From: Nostoc sp. JL33
GTDB lineage: Bacteria; Cyanobacteriota; Cyanobacteriia; Cyanobacteriales; Nostocaceae
Direction of reading: 5' to 3'
Assembly: GCF_017114985.1 (NCBI RefSeq)
Contig: NZ_JABXKP010000064.1
Span: 186,001 to 250,000 of the forward strand
Length of the DNA stretch: 64,000 bases
Both the position numbers and the translations under genes were made by a program. Shown piece after piece: positions 33,217-42,456 of this stretch. Position 1 is the first letter of the stretch, and the number at the start of each line of letters is the position of its first letter. Under the pieces are notes generated by a model. The model had not been told where the DNA came from and did not search any database. It saw nothing but the letters and a program-made list of their open reading frames with translations.

Positions 33217-33556
33217 AACTTCCTAAACGTTCTGCGAGCGATCGCTGAAATTACCACTCGTTTATCTAATGTAAACTCTCAACAAAAGAATTCATTATGC
33301 CTTAAGAAAATCGCAACTTAAGTATAAAATATTACACGCACAGTAAATGTTTGAACAAATATCGTATTTAGTTTGCGATCACGGTCATTTTCTAACCCAT
33401 GACTAAAAATTAGCTGTATCTCTGACTGTGTTAAAACCTTAGCGCGTACATGTCGATTTATTTTCATTGCCAGACTGTAGACCCTGTAATCCACAGCCTA
33501 CAATGTTTCGATATCTAATAAGCTACATCGATTAAGCGAGTTGATAAAGGTAATTT
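33217..33556. other. intergenic region, nothing recognised
   Basis: This AT-rich 340 bp lies between the small-gene trio and the WD40 promoter. No repeat family, RNA or ORF that I can support. Confidence 0.6.
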
Positions 33557-33754
33557 TTAGAGATTTTCTCGTGTTCGTTTTGCTTCTATTAGTTTTTCCA
33601 GTTCACCAATTTCATCTATGGTATAAAACTTCGGGTTAGGTTCAGCATTAATTTTATCCATTAGAGCGTGAAAAGCTTCTGTATCATTACGATTCTCTAA
33701 TAAATAACGTTTTAACTCTACTTTGCTCATTGCTGCAAACTGAGGCTTATTCAT
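33557..33754 (-). CDS. DUF6887-like small protein
   Basis: This 65-residue protein starts at ATG 33754: MNKPQFAAMSKVELKRYLLE, then NRNDTEAFHALMDKI. The opening xKPxFxxMSxxELxxYxLxxRxDxEAF matches what I recall of DUF6887, a cyanobacterial small-protein family. Its ATG overlaps the TGA of the upstream gene by four bases (ATGA). Usually found next to DUF6888, as here. Function unknown; the layout resembles toxin-antitoxin pairs. Confidence 0.7.
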   Translation of the reverse strand: MNKPQFAAMSKVELKRYLLENRNDTEAFHALMDKINAEPNPKFYTIDEIGELEKLIEAKRTRENL

Positions 33755-33933
33755 TCGTCGTATCTCCATTCACCATTAGACTTAATTACAATACCTGTTT
33801 CATCTCCAGCCAAGATATAGATGTCTCCTGTTCGTTCATCTAATCTCACTATAAAGATAGGTAGTAGAAACGTTGTGAGGTTTTGACAGAGGATAAAACA
33901 AATCAAATTTTGTTTGGGTGTAGGATACCTCAT
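33751..33933 (-). CDS. DUF6888-like small protein
   Basis: This 60-residue protein starts at ATG 33933: MRYPTPKQNLICFILCQNLT, then VRLDERTGDIYILAGDETGI and VIKSNGEWRYDE. The FDERTGxIxILAGxExxIxIxxNGEWR ending matches DUF6888. Its start overlaps the stop of the upstream gene (TGATG), and its stop overlaps the next start (ATGA), so three genes are translationally coupled. Confidence 0.7.
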   Translation of the reverse strand: MRYPTPKQNLICFILCQNLTTFLLPIFIVRLDERTGDIYILAGDETGIVIKSNGEWRYDE

Positions 33934-34118
33934 CAAGGTTGACTTACCTTTTTGATTGCCGCATCACACCACATCCTGACAGCTTCTTCCATTGCCTCAC
34001 TGTGACCTATTTCTAACTCAAGAGCTAGATGTTTGAAATTTTTAACTAAATCCTTGGGCAGATAGGCGGCACTCTGGGTGTAATCGCTGTGGGTGCGTTT
34101 GTTAATTCGAGTTTCCAT
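33933..34118 (-). CDS. small RHH-like or antitoxin-like protein (61 aa)
   Basis: METRINKRTHSDYTQSAAYL, then PKDLVKNFKHLALELEIGHS and EAMEEAVRMWCDAAI. A beta strand followed by two helices, as in ribbon-helix-helix regulators, with Y-(L)-P-K-D-L at the strand-helix junction. It is first in the coupled trio with DUF6888 and DUF6887, and most likely the DNA-binding autoregulator. Family not firmly recognised. Confidence 0.6.
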   Translation of the reverse strand: METRINKRTHSDYTQSAAYLPKDLVKNFKHLALELEIGHSEAMEEAVRMWCDAAIKKVSQP

Positions 34119-34380
34119 GATGAAAAAAGTTAATCTGCTGTTATGCTAGCATACTAGCTCATATCCCCCAGATTGCACTCCATAGCACGTAATTCTGACC
34201 ACACCGAAATAAAATCGCTAAAATTAAGTACCCATAAACCTATTTACACGAGATAATAATAAGCTCACACCACCCTCAGCTGTTGTCCCATCAACCATTA
34301 CAGAACTTGTTATGGCTTGGTTTAGGTAATTCACTTGACAGTCACAGGGTTGAATTTTACAAGTAGTTCTGAACCAAATC

Positions 34381-37300
34381 ATGAAAACATCTACCAAATT
34401 GCTAGCTCGCCTGGAGTATTATTACCAGCAAATCAAAACGATTATTCTGACTCGGCAAAATCCGATTACTGGTTTACTACCTGCGAGTACAGCGATTACA
34501 GCCCACGGCGATTATACAGATGCTTGGGTGCGAGACAACGTTTACAGCATTTTGGCAGTTTGGGGTTTAGGACTTGCATATCGCAAGATTGACGACGACA
34601 AAGGACGCACTTATGAACTAGAACACAGTGTCATCAAACTGATGCGCGGGTTGTTGTTTGCAATGATGCGACAGGCTCATAAAGTAGAGACATTTAAACA
34701 TACTCAGTCGCTACTGGATGGACTGCACGCCAAATATAATACCGCAACTGGCGATATTGTTGTTGGTGATGACGAATGGGGACATTTGCAACTTGATGCC
34801 ACATCTATATTTTTACTGATGTTGGCGCAAATGACCGCAGCCGGATTGCAAATAATTTATAGTATTGATGAAGTGAATTTCGTCCAAAATTTGGTTTACT
34901 ACATTGGACGAGCTTACCGCACACCAGATTACGGCATTTGGGAACGTGGTAATAAAATTAATCGTGGTAGTGCTGAGTTAAATGCCAGTTCCGTAGGGAT
35001 GGCAAAAGCTGCTTTAGAAGCTATCAACGGACTAGATTTGTTTGGTGTGCGTGGTAGTCAAGCATCGGTGATTCATGTGCTACCAGATGAAATCGCCCGC
35101 GCCCGGATTACTTTAGAATCCCTATTACCGAGAGAATCTGGTTCCAAAGAAATTGATGCGGCGCTGTTAAGTATTATTAGTTATCCTGCTTTTGCAGTGG
35201 AAGATTTGGAGTTACGCGATCGCACCTTAAACGATATTATTAATAAACTCGCAGGTAAATTTGGCTGCAAACGCTTTCTGCGTGATGGACACCAAACCGT
35301 TTTAGAAGATCATCAGCGCTTACATTACGAACCGTGGGAACTCAAGCAATTTGAGCATATTGAATGCGAATGGCCGTTATTTTTTACTTATTTAGTTCTA
35401 GATGGTTTATTTCGCGGCGAGCAAGAGCAAGTTAAAAAATACCAAGAGCTTTTAGAATCATTACTTATAGAACAAAATGGTTTACGTTTATTGCCAGAAC
35501 TTTATTATGTTCCAGCCGAAAACATAGAAGCAGAAAAGTTAGCACCCCAAACGCAACCACGTTTGCCCAATGAAAATATTCCCTTGGTGTGGGCGCAGAG
35601 TTTATATTTTCTCAGTCAAATGTTGAGTGAAGGATTACTAGCGGTTGGTGATATCGACCCTTTAGGAAGACATTTATGTGTGGGAAAACAGCGCGAGGCG
35701 TTGGTACAAATTGCTTTCTTAGCAGAAGATGAAGATTTACAGACGAAACTAGAAGTTCACGGAATTGAAACACAAACGCCTACCCAAGTAGAACCGATTC
35801 AGGTGAGAAAAGCTGGAGAATTTTCAGCTATTTATACCCAAATTGGACGTAACGATAAACTTGGTTTAACTGGGCGGCCAGCGCGAAGGTTGCGGAGTTT
35901 AACAACATCTAGAATCTTTCGGATTAGCGGTGAAACAATTGTATTTTTACCTTCATTTTCCGACTCTCAACAGTTTTACTTAACCCTTGATTACCATTTT
36001 TTATTAGATCAAATTAGAAGCGAACTAGCTTACATTCAAAAATATTGGGGGGATTTAGGGCGTCCTACTTTGACTTTAATGTTGACGCACACCATGTTAG
36101 AAATCGGTTCTGAGGCATTATTAGAACTAATGCAAGAACTGAAAGATGGTGTTTGTAACGGTGTGCGGGTGAAATTAGGGCGTCTAAATCAGCTAATGCT
36201 GACAGCTGGAATCCAAAGAATTGATTTTCTTCCCAATGCAGAATTCTCGCGATCGCCAGTGAAAAATGCTAGCCCACGTTGTTATTACCTAGCTTATCAT
36301 CCTGATAAAAACTGGCGCTTAGAAAATACCCAAGAATTTAAAATGGAGTGTGAAACCAACCTTGGGTTATTACTTTCTTATTTGCGCTCATCAGAGAATA
36401 TCTACGAGCAAATTGAGTTATTGCAAACTTTAACTCGCTTGCAAGGAATGGAATTTGATACGGGGTACGGTGGGCCAGGATATCCCGTCAGCGTAGCCGA
36501 TTTACTCGATGAAGTTTACACCAAAGCTGGAGATTTAGCTATTTGGGCGGTGGTGCGCCGGGCTGCGGGGTTACGGCAAATGGTTGATATCAGCCTATCA
36601 GATGCAGTGACAAGTATTTTGGTACGGGGTAAGCAGATTGCTGTGGGTAAAGCTTACAGCGAGGCGTCCTTGATTACCGTACCCATGTCCCACGATGAAA
36701 TTGCCGATAAAATTAATCATTTTTGTCGTGAGGATATACGCGATCGCGTCCTCACCCAAGAGATTTTAATCTATCTTGGTATCTTAATTCGCTCAGAAGC
36801 CGAACTATTTCAGGGACTACTGACGCTGAGAGTTGGCTATCTCATCTTATTGATAACCAGCGAACTAGCGGGGGAATTGGATGTTACTCAAGATGAAGCA
36901 TACGATCACTTAATGCAACTTTCCCCCTTTGAAGTGAAAATGCGCTTGCGTCAGGTATTAACTAGATATACTGGCATGAGTAACCTGTTGCGCCAGCAAG
37001 AATCACTGCACGTCAAACAAAAAGAAAGTGATATTGCTTGGGTGGTGTTACCAACAATAGAAGAAGGAATAGAAGTTCCGCCGGGCGGTTGGCGGCGGTT
37101 TCGCCAAGCTGAAGGTGCGACGGGGCGCGTACCAAAAGAATTTTTTAAGCAAGTTTGGCTATTAATGCAACATTGCAAGGGTCTAGTAATTGGCGATAAA
37201 CTAGAGCGCCGCAATCGTTTAGATAGTGAGATAATGTTGTCGGAAATGACGGCAGGTGAAAGAAATTTTGCTCTCTTGGTTGAGCATTTGCTGAATAAAA

Positions 37301-37587
37301 TCGAAGCTCCAGAATATCGCCAAGTTAATATTGAAGCATTAATCGAATTAGCTGCGATCGCTGCTAATAATCCTAAGTTGCAAATTGAAGAATATATCGT
37401 GTTGGATGTCTTAATTGGTCATGCAGTGCGATTGGCATGGTTAGAAAATCATAATCATCGCAGCGATCGCTATGATGAGGATAAGGCGAGTGCGTGGCGA
37501 TCGTTTTACAACACCTCTCCTAGAGATTGCGCTAGTTATATTTTGAAGGCGTTGAGGTTCTTGACGGAATTTGTGAAGGATTTTTAA
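34381..37587 (+). CDS. glycoside hydrolase family 15-like (phosphorylase kinase alpha-like) protein
   Basis: This 1068-residue protein has the (alpha/alpha)6 glucoamylase-like catalytic region: ITGLLPASTAITAHGDYTDA and WVRDNVYSILAVWGLGLAYR near the start, RTPDYGIWERGNKINRGSAE, and later EWPLFFTYLVLDGLFRGEQE. The C-terminal 400 residues resemble the helical tail of phosphorylase kinase alpha/beta chains, as in other cyanobacterial GH15 entries. It may act in glycogen or glucan metabolism. The stop lies at the first bases of an inverted-repeat cassette, so its last codons could have been altered by that insertion. Confidence 0.85.
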   Translation: MKTSTKLLARLEYYYQQIKTIILTRQNPITGLLPASTAITAHGDYTDAWVRDNVYSILAVWGLGLAYRKIDDDKGRTYELEHSVIKLMRGLLFAMMRQAHKVETFKHTQSLLDGLHAKYNTATGDIVVGDDEWGHLQLDATSIFLLMLAQMTAAGLQIIYSIDEVNFVQNLVYYIGRAYRTPDYGIWERGNKINRGSAELNASSVGMAKAALEAINGLDLFGVRGSQASVIHVLPDEIARARITLESLLPRESGSKEIDAALLSIISYPAFAVEDLELRDRTLNDIINKLAGKFGCKRFLRDGHQTVLEDHQRLHYEPWELKQFEHIECEWPLFFTYLVLDGLFRGEQEQVKKYQELLESLLIEQNGLRLLPELYYVPAENIEAEKLAPQTQPRLPNENIPLVWAQSLYFLSQMLSEGLLAVGDIDPLGRHLCVGKQREALVQIAFLAEDEDLQTKLEVHGIETQTPTQVEPIQVRKAGEFSAIYTQIGRNDKLGLTGRPARRLRSLTTSRIFRISGETIVFLPSFSDSQQFYLTLDYHFLLDQIRSELAYIQKYWGDLGRPTLTLMLTHTMLEIGSEALLELMQELKDGVCNGVRVKLGRLNQLMLTAGIQRIDFLPNAEFSRSPVKNASPRCYYLAYHPDKNWRLENTQEFKMECETNLGLLLSYLRSSENIYEQIELLQTLTRLQGMEFDTGYGGPGYPVSVADLLDEVYTKAGDLAIWAVVRRAAGLRQMVDISLSDAVTSILVRGKQIAVGKAYSEASLITVPMSHDEIADKINHFCREDIRDRVLTQEILIYLGILIRSEAELFQGLLTLRVGYLILLITSELAGELDVTQDEAYDHLMQLSPFEVKMRLRQVLTRYTGMSNLLRQQESLHVKQKESDIAWVVLPTIEEGIEVPPGGWRRFRQAEGATGRVPKEFFKQVWLLMQHCKGLVIGDKLERRNRLDSEIMLSEMTAGERNFALLVEHLLNKIEAPEYRQVNIEALIELAAIAANNPKLQIEEYIVLDVLIGHAVRLAWLENHNHRSDRYDEDKASAWRSFYNTSPRDCASYILKALRFLTEFVKDF

Positions 37588-38056
37588 ACGCAAAGTAGCG
37601 CAGAGGGAAACGCAGAGGAACGCAGAGGATGAGAGAGAATGAGTTGAGTGGGGTGATTATTGGGTGTGCGATGAGGGTGCATACTGCTTTGGGGCCTGGT
37701 TTGTTGGAGTCGGCTTATGAGGTGTGCTTGGATTATGAGTTGAAGAAAGCCGGATTGAATGTTGGTAAGCAAATTCCATTGCCTTTGGTTTACCAAGATG
37801 TGCAATTGGAATGTGTTTATCGATTAGATTTGATAGTCGAAAATAAAGTAATTGTAGAGATTAAATCTGTAGAATCCTTCCACCCGATTCACTCCGTTCA
37901 ACTCCTAACCTATCTCAAACTAGCAAACTGCAAACTAGGTCTTCTGCTCAACTTCAACGTCCTCCACCTCAAAGAAGGCATCAAACGCGTAGCCAACAAC
38001 CTCTAACTCTGACTCCGCGTTCCTCTGCGCTTCCCTCCGCGTTCCTTTGCGTTAAA
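37582..38056. mobile_element. inverted-repeat-flanked cassette carrying a GxxExxY gene
   Basis: The left arm begins TTTTTAAACGCAAAG at 37582 and runs through GCGCAGAGGGAAACGCAGAG to about 37629. The right arm, reversed from 38056, reads TTTTTAACGCAAAG then GAACGCGGAGGGAAGCGCAG. Over about 46 bp there are roughly six differences. Only one gene, GxxExxY, lies between. The left arm overlaps the GH15 stop; the right arm meets the DUF1232 stop. The same CGCAGAGGAACGCAGAG wording is common around GxxExxY genes in other genomes as I recall. Mobility is inference. Confidence 0.6.
37629..38006 (+). CDS. GxxExxY (PDDEXK_3) nuclease-like protein
   Basis: This 125-residue protein has the defining GPGLLESAYE (GxxExxY) motif and a PD-(D/E)XK-like core: YRLDLIVENKVIVEIKSVES, where Asp, Glu and Lys are placed as in the nuclease fold, then VQLLTYLKLANCKLGLLLNF. 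The family is widespread, has no proven function, and is often scattered as solo genes. The start ATG 37629 is inside the left inverted repeat, so the repeat supplies the translation start context. Confidence 0.9.
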   Translation: MRENELSGVIIGCAMRVHTALGPGLLESAYEVCLDYELKKAGLNVGKQIPLPLVYQDVQLECVYRLDLIVENKVIVEIKSVESFHPIHSVQLLTYLKLANCKLGLLLNFNVLHLKEGIKRVANNL

Positions 38057-38059
38057 AAT

Positions 38060-38374
38060 CTACTTAACCGACACAGCATCAACATCAACGGTGTTTCCAG
38101 TGGAGGTAGAACCCTCAGTAGTATTAGGTGTTTCAGTGCCTAGATCACCCTTACGAGCTTTCCAGCCTTCAATTACTAGCCCAGACACCTCACTAACTAG
38201 CAGGGTCAAAAGGAAAACATCATCAATTTGTCCCACAACGGGTATAAAATCTGGAAGAATATCAATTGGGCTGGCCAAATAAGCTAACGTTCCTAAAATT
38301 ACCCACCAACGGTACTTGGGGTTACGAAGCACATCGCGATACCAGGTGTAAAGTGATTGGATTGAGAATTTCAT
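38060..38374 (-). CDS. DUF1232 (YkvA-like) membrane protein
   Basis: This 104-residue protein has YLASPIDILPDFIPVVGQID, the diagnostic DUF1232 motif, in a hairpin between two hydrophobic segments (WWVILGTLAYLAS and DVFLLTLLVSEVSGLVI). It has an acidic Thr-rich tail. Function unknown; the family is common in bacteria and plants. The gene ends four bases from the GxxExxY cassette. Confidence 0.85.
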   Translation of the reverse strand: MKFSIQSLYTWYRDVLRNPKYRWWVILGTLAYLASPIDILPDFIPVVGQIDDVFLLTLLVSEVSGLVIEGWKARKGDLGTETPNTTEGSTSTGNTVDVDAVSVK

Positions 38375-38589
38375 ATTTTGAACCTCCAGTTATCTTTAAT
38401 TTTGACAAATTATCCTAAAAATTTCCGGTGGGAATAACCGCCCTAGTTAGTCTGGAAGACGCTACTCGTAATCTGTCACTAAATACCTACTCTGTGATTC
38501 TGCACAAGAGTGTAGTAATTCCCTGACAACAAATAAATTGTATGGATGTTGATTGTGTATTTTTAGAAGGGAATCCTAGTTATATATAT

Positions 38590-38642
38590 CTAAAGTTTCG
38601 CCTCTTTAGTGTAAATTTATCTGCTTTTAAAAAGGCGAAACA
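38590..38642. repeat. hairpin upstream of the histidine kinase
   Basis: GTTTCGCC (38596-38603) pairs with GGCGAAAC (38634-38641), with AT-rich matches inside. It lies 24 bp before the kinase start, so it may influence its transcript. The rest of 38375-38589 shows no gene; a lone MITE-like end is at about 38522. Confidence 0.5.
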
Positions 38643-38665
38643 CTAACGCAGGATGGAACCTACCG

Positions 38666-40861
38666 ATGAAGAAGCATCACTTTAGCATATCTAAAATCCC
38701 CCTACAGATGGTTCTGATTATTCCCTTTGTGTTACAAATATTTGGAGCGGTGGGTTTAGTAGGTTATTTGTCATTTAAGAATGGACAGAAAGCCGTCAAC
38801 GACTTGGCAGAACAGTTGATGGCTCGAACTAGCAATATAGTAGATCAACATTTAAATTCTTATCTATCTATTCCCCAGAAAGTGAGCCAGATTAATGCTG
38901 ATGCCATTCAGATGGGGTTATTAGATGTGCGTAATCGCAAAACGGTGGGCAAGTATTTCTGGAAACAAATGCAGGTCTATGACTTGAGCTATATCGGCAT
39001 CGGACTGACCACAGGTGAGGGAGTAGGAGCCGCCCGTTACGATGGCAAAACCGTCACGATCGATGATTGGGGTTCTAAGCCTCCGAAAAATTGGTTCACC
39101 TATGCCACAGATAAGCAAGGCAATCGTACCAGTGTCATTGCTACTTTGGATTGGAACAACTTCAAGGAACCCTGGTACACAGAACCCGTGAAAGCGGGAA
39201 GACCTATCTGGTCACGTATCGTCACTATCAATTATCAGTATCCATACATTGCTGCCTCCGCAGCTCGCCCCATTTATGACGCGCAAAATCACTTACTAGG
39301 GATGATCAGCGCAGATATCCATCTGTTGAAACTGAGTGAGTTTTTACGGAGTTTGGATATCAGCCGCTCTGGACAGGTTTTCATTGTAGAGCGGAATGGG
39401 ATGCTGATAGCGAACTCTAGCACGCAGCAGCCTTTTACCGTGGTCAAGGAAGATATTCGACGCATAAAAGCCACCGACAGTCCTGATCCTTCAGTTCAGG
39501 CCATTGCCAAACAAATTCAGCAAACCTTCAATGGTTTTGAGTCCATCACCGAATCCAAAAAACTGCAACTGAATTGGCAAGGCGAACCAAATTTTGTCAA
39601 TGTCATCCCCTGGCGTGACAAATATGGACTGGATTGGCTAGTAGTGGTTAGTGTGCCGGAACACGCTTTTATGGGACAAATCAACGCCAACACCCACACT
39701 ACCATTTTGCTCTGTCTCGGAGCATTGGTTGTGGCAACCCTCATGGGCTATTTAACCTCCCACTGGATTACACAGCCGATTCTGCAAATTAACCGAGCAA
39801 GTCAGGCAATGGCATTAGGCAATTTAGACCAAACCTTGGATATCAAAAATATCCAGGAACTCAATGTACTTGCCCACTCCTTTAATCACATGGCAGGGCA
39901 ATTGCGCGAATCTTTTTCAGCGTTGGAAAACAGTAAGACAGAGTTAGAAGACAAGGTAGAAGAACGCACCGCCGAACTCAAAACCGCCTTGGATGAATTG
40001 CAGCACAGCCAAGCACAAGTGATTCAAAGTGAAAAAATGTCTAGTCTAGGTCAACTGGTGGCAGGCGTAGCCCATGAAATCAACAACCCGGTGAACTTTA
40101 TCCACGGCAATATTACCTACCTGAACGAATACACTCAAGATTTGCTCAGGATGATCCACCTTTACCAACAACGTCATCCCAGCAATGATCCAGAGGTGCA
40201 AGCGCTAGCTGAGGAAATCGATTTGGAGTTTTTAATCGAGGATTTACAGAAAATGCTAGCTTCTATGAAAATGGGGACTGATCGGATTCGGAACATTGTG
40301 CTATCACTGCGGAACTTTTCTCGTATGGATGAAGCAGAATTCAAAGCAGTTGACCTTCATGAAGGAATTGAAAGTACGCTGTTGATTTTGCAACACCGTC
40401 TGAAAGACAAACCAGAATGTCCAGCAATTGTAGTAATTCGGGATTATGGCAAGTTGCCCGAAGTAGAATGCTATCCCGGACAACTCAATCAAGTATTGAT
40501 GAATGTTCTGGTGAATGCGATCGATGCTTTAGACGAAATAAATGCCAATCGCAGCTATCAGGAAATAGAGGCAAACCCTAGCCAGATTAGCATCCGCACC
40601 TCAATCAGCAATTCGCAGTTGGTGGAAATTGCGATCGCTGATAATGCCGGGGGAATGTCAGAAGAGGTTAAAAATCGGATCTTCAATCCTTTCTTCACCA
40701 CCAAAGCTGTAGGCAAAGGAACCGGCATGGGCATGGCAATCAGCTATCAAATTATCACCGAAAAACATGGTGGCAAACTGGAATGTTTTTCTACTCTTGG
40801 TCAAGGAAGTGAGTTTATCATTCAATTACCTACCCAGCAGCAAGTTTCTATAGCAGTCTAA
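38666..40861 (+). CDS. transmembrane sensor histidine kinase (dCache-HAMP)
   Basis: This 731-residue protein has an N-terminal membrane helix (about 15-35); an extracytoplasmic dCache-type sensor (about 40-345) with LDWNNFKEPWYTEPVKAGRP and YIAASAARPIYDAQNHLLGM; and a second helix (ILLCLGALVVATLMGYL). Then come HAMP (QAMALGNLDQTLDIKN), coiled coil, the H-box MSSLGQLVAGVAHEINNPVN, and a HATPase with NQVLMNVLVNAIDAL, IADNAGGM and GKGTGMGMAISYQI. All kinase boxes are intact. The signal is unknown; dCache often binds small ligands. No response regulator is adjacent. Confidence 0.92.
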   Translation: MKKHHFSISKIPLQMVLIIPFVLQIFGAVGLVGYLSFKNGQKAVNDLAEQLMARTSNIVDQHLNSYLSIPQKVSQINADAIQMGLLDVRNRKTVGKYFWKQMQVYDLSYIGIGLTTGEGVGAARYDGKTVTIDDWGSKPPKNWFTYATDKQGNRTSVIATLDWNNFKEPWYTEPVKAGRPIWSRIVTINYQYPYIAASAARPIYDAQNHLLGMISADIHLLKLSEFLRSLDISRSGQVFIVERNGMLIANSSTQQPFTVVKEDIRRIKATDSPDPSVQAIAKQIQQTFNGFESITESKKLQLNWQGEPNFVNVIPWRDKYGLDWLVVVSVPEHAFMGQINANTHTTILLCLGALVVATLMGYLTSHWITQPILQINRASQAMALGNLDQTLDIKNIQELNVLAHSFNHMAGQLRESFSALENSKTELEDKVEERTAELKTALDELQHSQAQVIQSEKMSSLGQLVAGVAHEINNPVNFIHGNITYLNEYTQDLLRMIHLYQQRHPSNDPEVQALAEEIDLEFLIEDLQKMLASMKMGTDRIRNIVLSLRNFSRMDEAEFKAVDLHEGIESTLLILQHRLKDKPECPAIVVIRDYGKLPEVECYPGQLNQVLMNVLVNAIDALDEINANRSYQEIEANPSQISIRTSISNSQLVEIAIADNAGGMSEEVKNRIFNPFFTTKAVGKGTGMGMAISYQIITEKHGGKLECFSTLGQGSEFIIQLPTQQQVSIAV

Positions 40862-41000
40862 GTCAAATACACCATGCTTACACTGTCTTTTTAAGTTTTC
40901 GAGAAATTTATATTTTTGAAGTCCCTCATTTTGCATTAATCTCTAAAATTAAAATGCTTTAGCATATTTGCTCTAGTCATGGAGGGAGGAAACTTAAACA

Positions 41001-41729
41001 GTGGATATTTTAGATTTATTTTATAAGGGCGGGCCAGCGATGTGGCCTTTGCTTGTTCTCTCGATTCTGTCTTTGAGTGTGATTTTCGAGCGTTTGTGGT
41101 TCTGGTTGCGAATGTTGACTCAGGAAAAGCAAATAGTCGATCGCATCCTGGATGCTGCTCAAGATAATTGGGAAGTCGCTGCGGACATTGCTAGACTTGC
41201 AAGCCATCAGCCTATCGGGCGTTTTCTCTACGCCCCCTTACGCTTTCCAAAAACTGACGCAGAAACCTTTCGACTAGCATTAGAGTCCACGGCGGAAGAT
41301 GAATTAGCTGGGATGCGGCGGGGCGAAAAACTTTTAGAAGCCGTGATAGCCCTAGCGCCACTGCTGGGATTGTTGGGCACGGTTTTGGGTTTGATCCGCG
41401 CTTTGCGATCAATTAGGATTGGCGATTTGGGAACTGAATCTACAGCTGGGGTGACAACTGGTATTGGTGAATCACTGATTGCTACGGCAACAGGGCTAAT
41501 AGTTGCGATCATTAGTTTGGTATTTTACCGCCTATTTCAAAGTTTTTTAGTCAACCAAGTCAAAATTTTTCGGAAGGCAGGGAATGAGATGGAATTACTC
41601 TACCGCCAGTCCCCGCCTGATTTTAGTAATAGAACATCAGCAATTGTGCCAGAAAATTTCACTCCACCCCGCAAGCCAGAAAAGACTAGGTTTCCTGAAC
41701 CTCCTGAACCCCCGAATACACCTAATTAA
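41001..41729 (+). CDS. MotA/TolQ/ExbB proton channel family protein
   Basis: This 242-residue protein starts with GTG 41001, ten bases after GGAGGGAGGA. There are three membrane helices: [40 protein letters not shown] and [20 protein letters not shown]. The conserved pore-lining Thr and Pro segments are present ([11 protein letters not shown]). Together with the ExbD-like gene 43 bp downstream it forms a proton-driven energiser for outer-membrane import or envelope work. Confidence 0.9.
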   Translation: MDILDLFYKGGPAMWPLLVLSILSLSVIFERLWFWLRMLTQEKQIVDRILDAAQDNWEVAADIARLASHQPIGRFLYAPLRFPKTDAETFRLALESTAEDELAGMRRGEKLLEAVIALAPLLGLLGTVLGLIRALRSIRIGDLGTESTAGVTTGIGESLIATATGLIVAIISLVFYRLFQSFLVNQVKIFRKAGNEMELLYRQSPPDFSNRTSAIVPENFTPPRKPEKTRFPEPPEPPNTPN

Positions 41730-41772
41730 TAGTTAAGAATTCAATCCTCGAATCAGGCGTTAGAGTGAGACG

Positions 41773-42456
41773 ATGAAAGTTAATCTACATACTCCAATTG
41801 AAGAAGTCCAAGTTCAAATCATTCCTTTAATTGATGTTGTTTTTTGTATCCTGACGTTTTTTTTATTAGCGGCTTTACAATTTACGCGGCAACAGGCAAT
41901 AAATGTTGATTTGCCCAAAGCCAGCGCCAGTTCAGTATCTGGAATTACATCACAGAGTGGAAGTCTGATTGTAAGTATCGATGCCGTTGGTAATACTTAC
42001 ATAGAAAAACAGCCTGTAAAACGGGAGGATTTGCGACAGAGGTTAAAACAGTATCTCCAACAAAATCCCAGTGCTGTTATTGTGCTGAATGCTTCGCGGA
42101 CAGCAACTTACAATGATGTGATTGAGACATTGGACTTGCTACGGCAAGTAGGGGGCGATCGCGTTTCTTTGGGAATTATTCCTGGCCCGTCTCAACCACC
42201 CACAAACTCACTCAAGGAGCCTGCTGTTCCGTCATTCCCAATCAATCCTGGTGCAGCACCAGTTCCAGGCATCAATCCTGAAGGGAATCTTACCCCTAAT
42301 TTTCCCTTAGCACCTAATTCCGTACCCTTGCCCACGGTAACTGGTCAACCTCCAACTGGGCAAGGCATCAGTCCGATCAATCCTGGTATTTCCAACCCAC
42401 CAGCATCCCCAGCCCCTGGAGCACCCAAAAACACCCAACCTACTCTTAAAAGATGA
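41773..42456 (+). CDS. ExbD/TolR family protein with proline-rich tail
   Basis: This 227-residue protein has one helix near the N-terminus with the conserved membrane Asp: VQIIPLIDVVFCILTFFLLA. It is followed by a periplasmic domain ending RQVGGDRVSLGIIP. The last 75 residues are a Pro/Asn/Gly-rich extension (PINPGISNPPASPAPGAP), unusual for ExbD, perhaps to span peptidoglycan. It couples with the ExbB channel upstream. No TonB gene is seen here. Confidence 0.9.
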   Translation: MKVNLHTPIEEVQVQIIPLIDVVFCILTFFLLAALQFTRQQAINVDLPKASASSVSGITSQSGSLIVSIDAVGNTYIEKQPVKREDLRQRLKQYLQQNPSAVIVLNASRTATYNDVIETLDLLRQVGGDRVSLGIIPGPSQPPTNSLKEPAVPSFPINPGAAPVPGINPEGNLTPNFPLAPNSVPLPTVTGQPPTGQGISPINPGISNPPASPAPGAPKNTQPTLKR

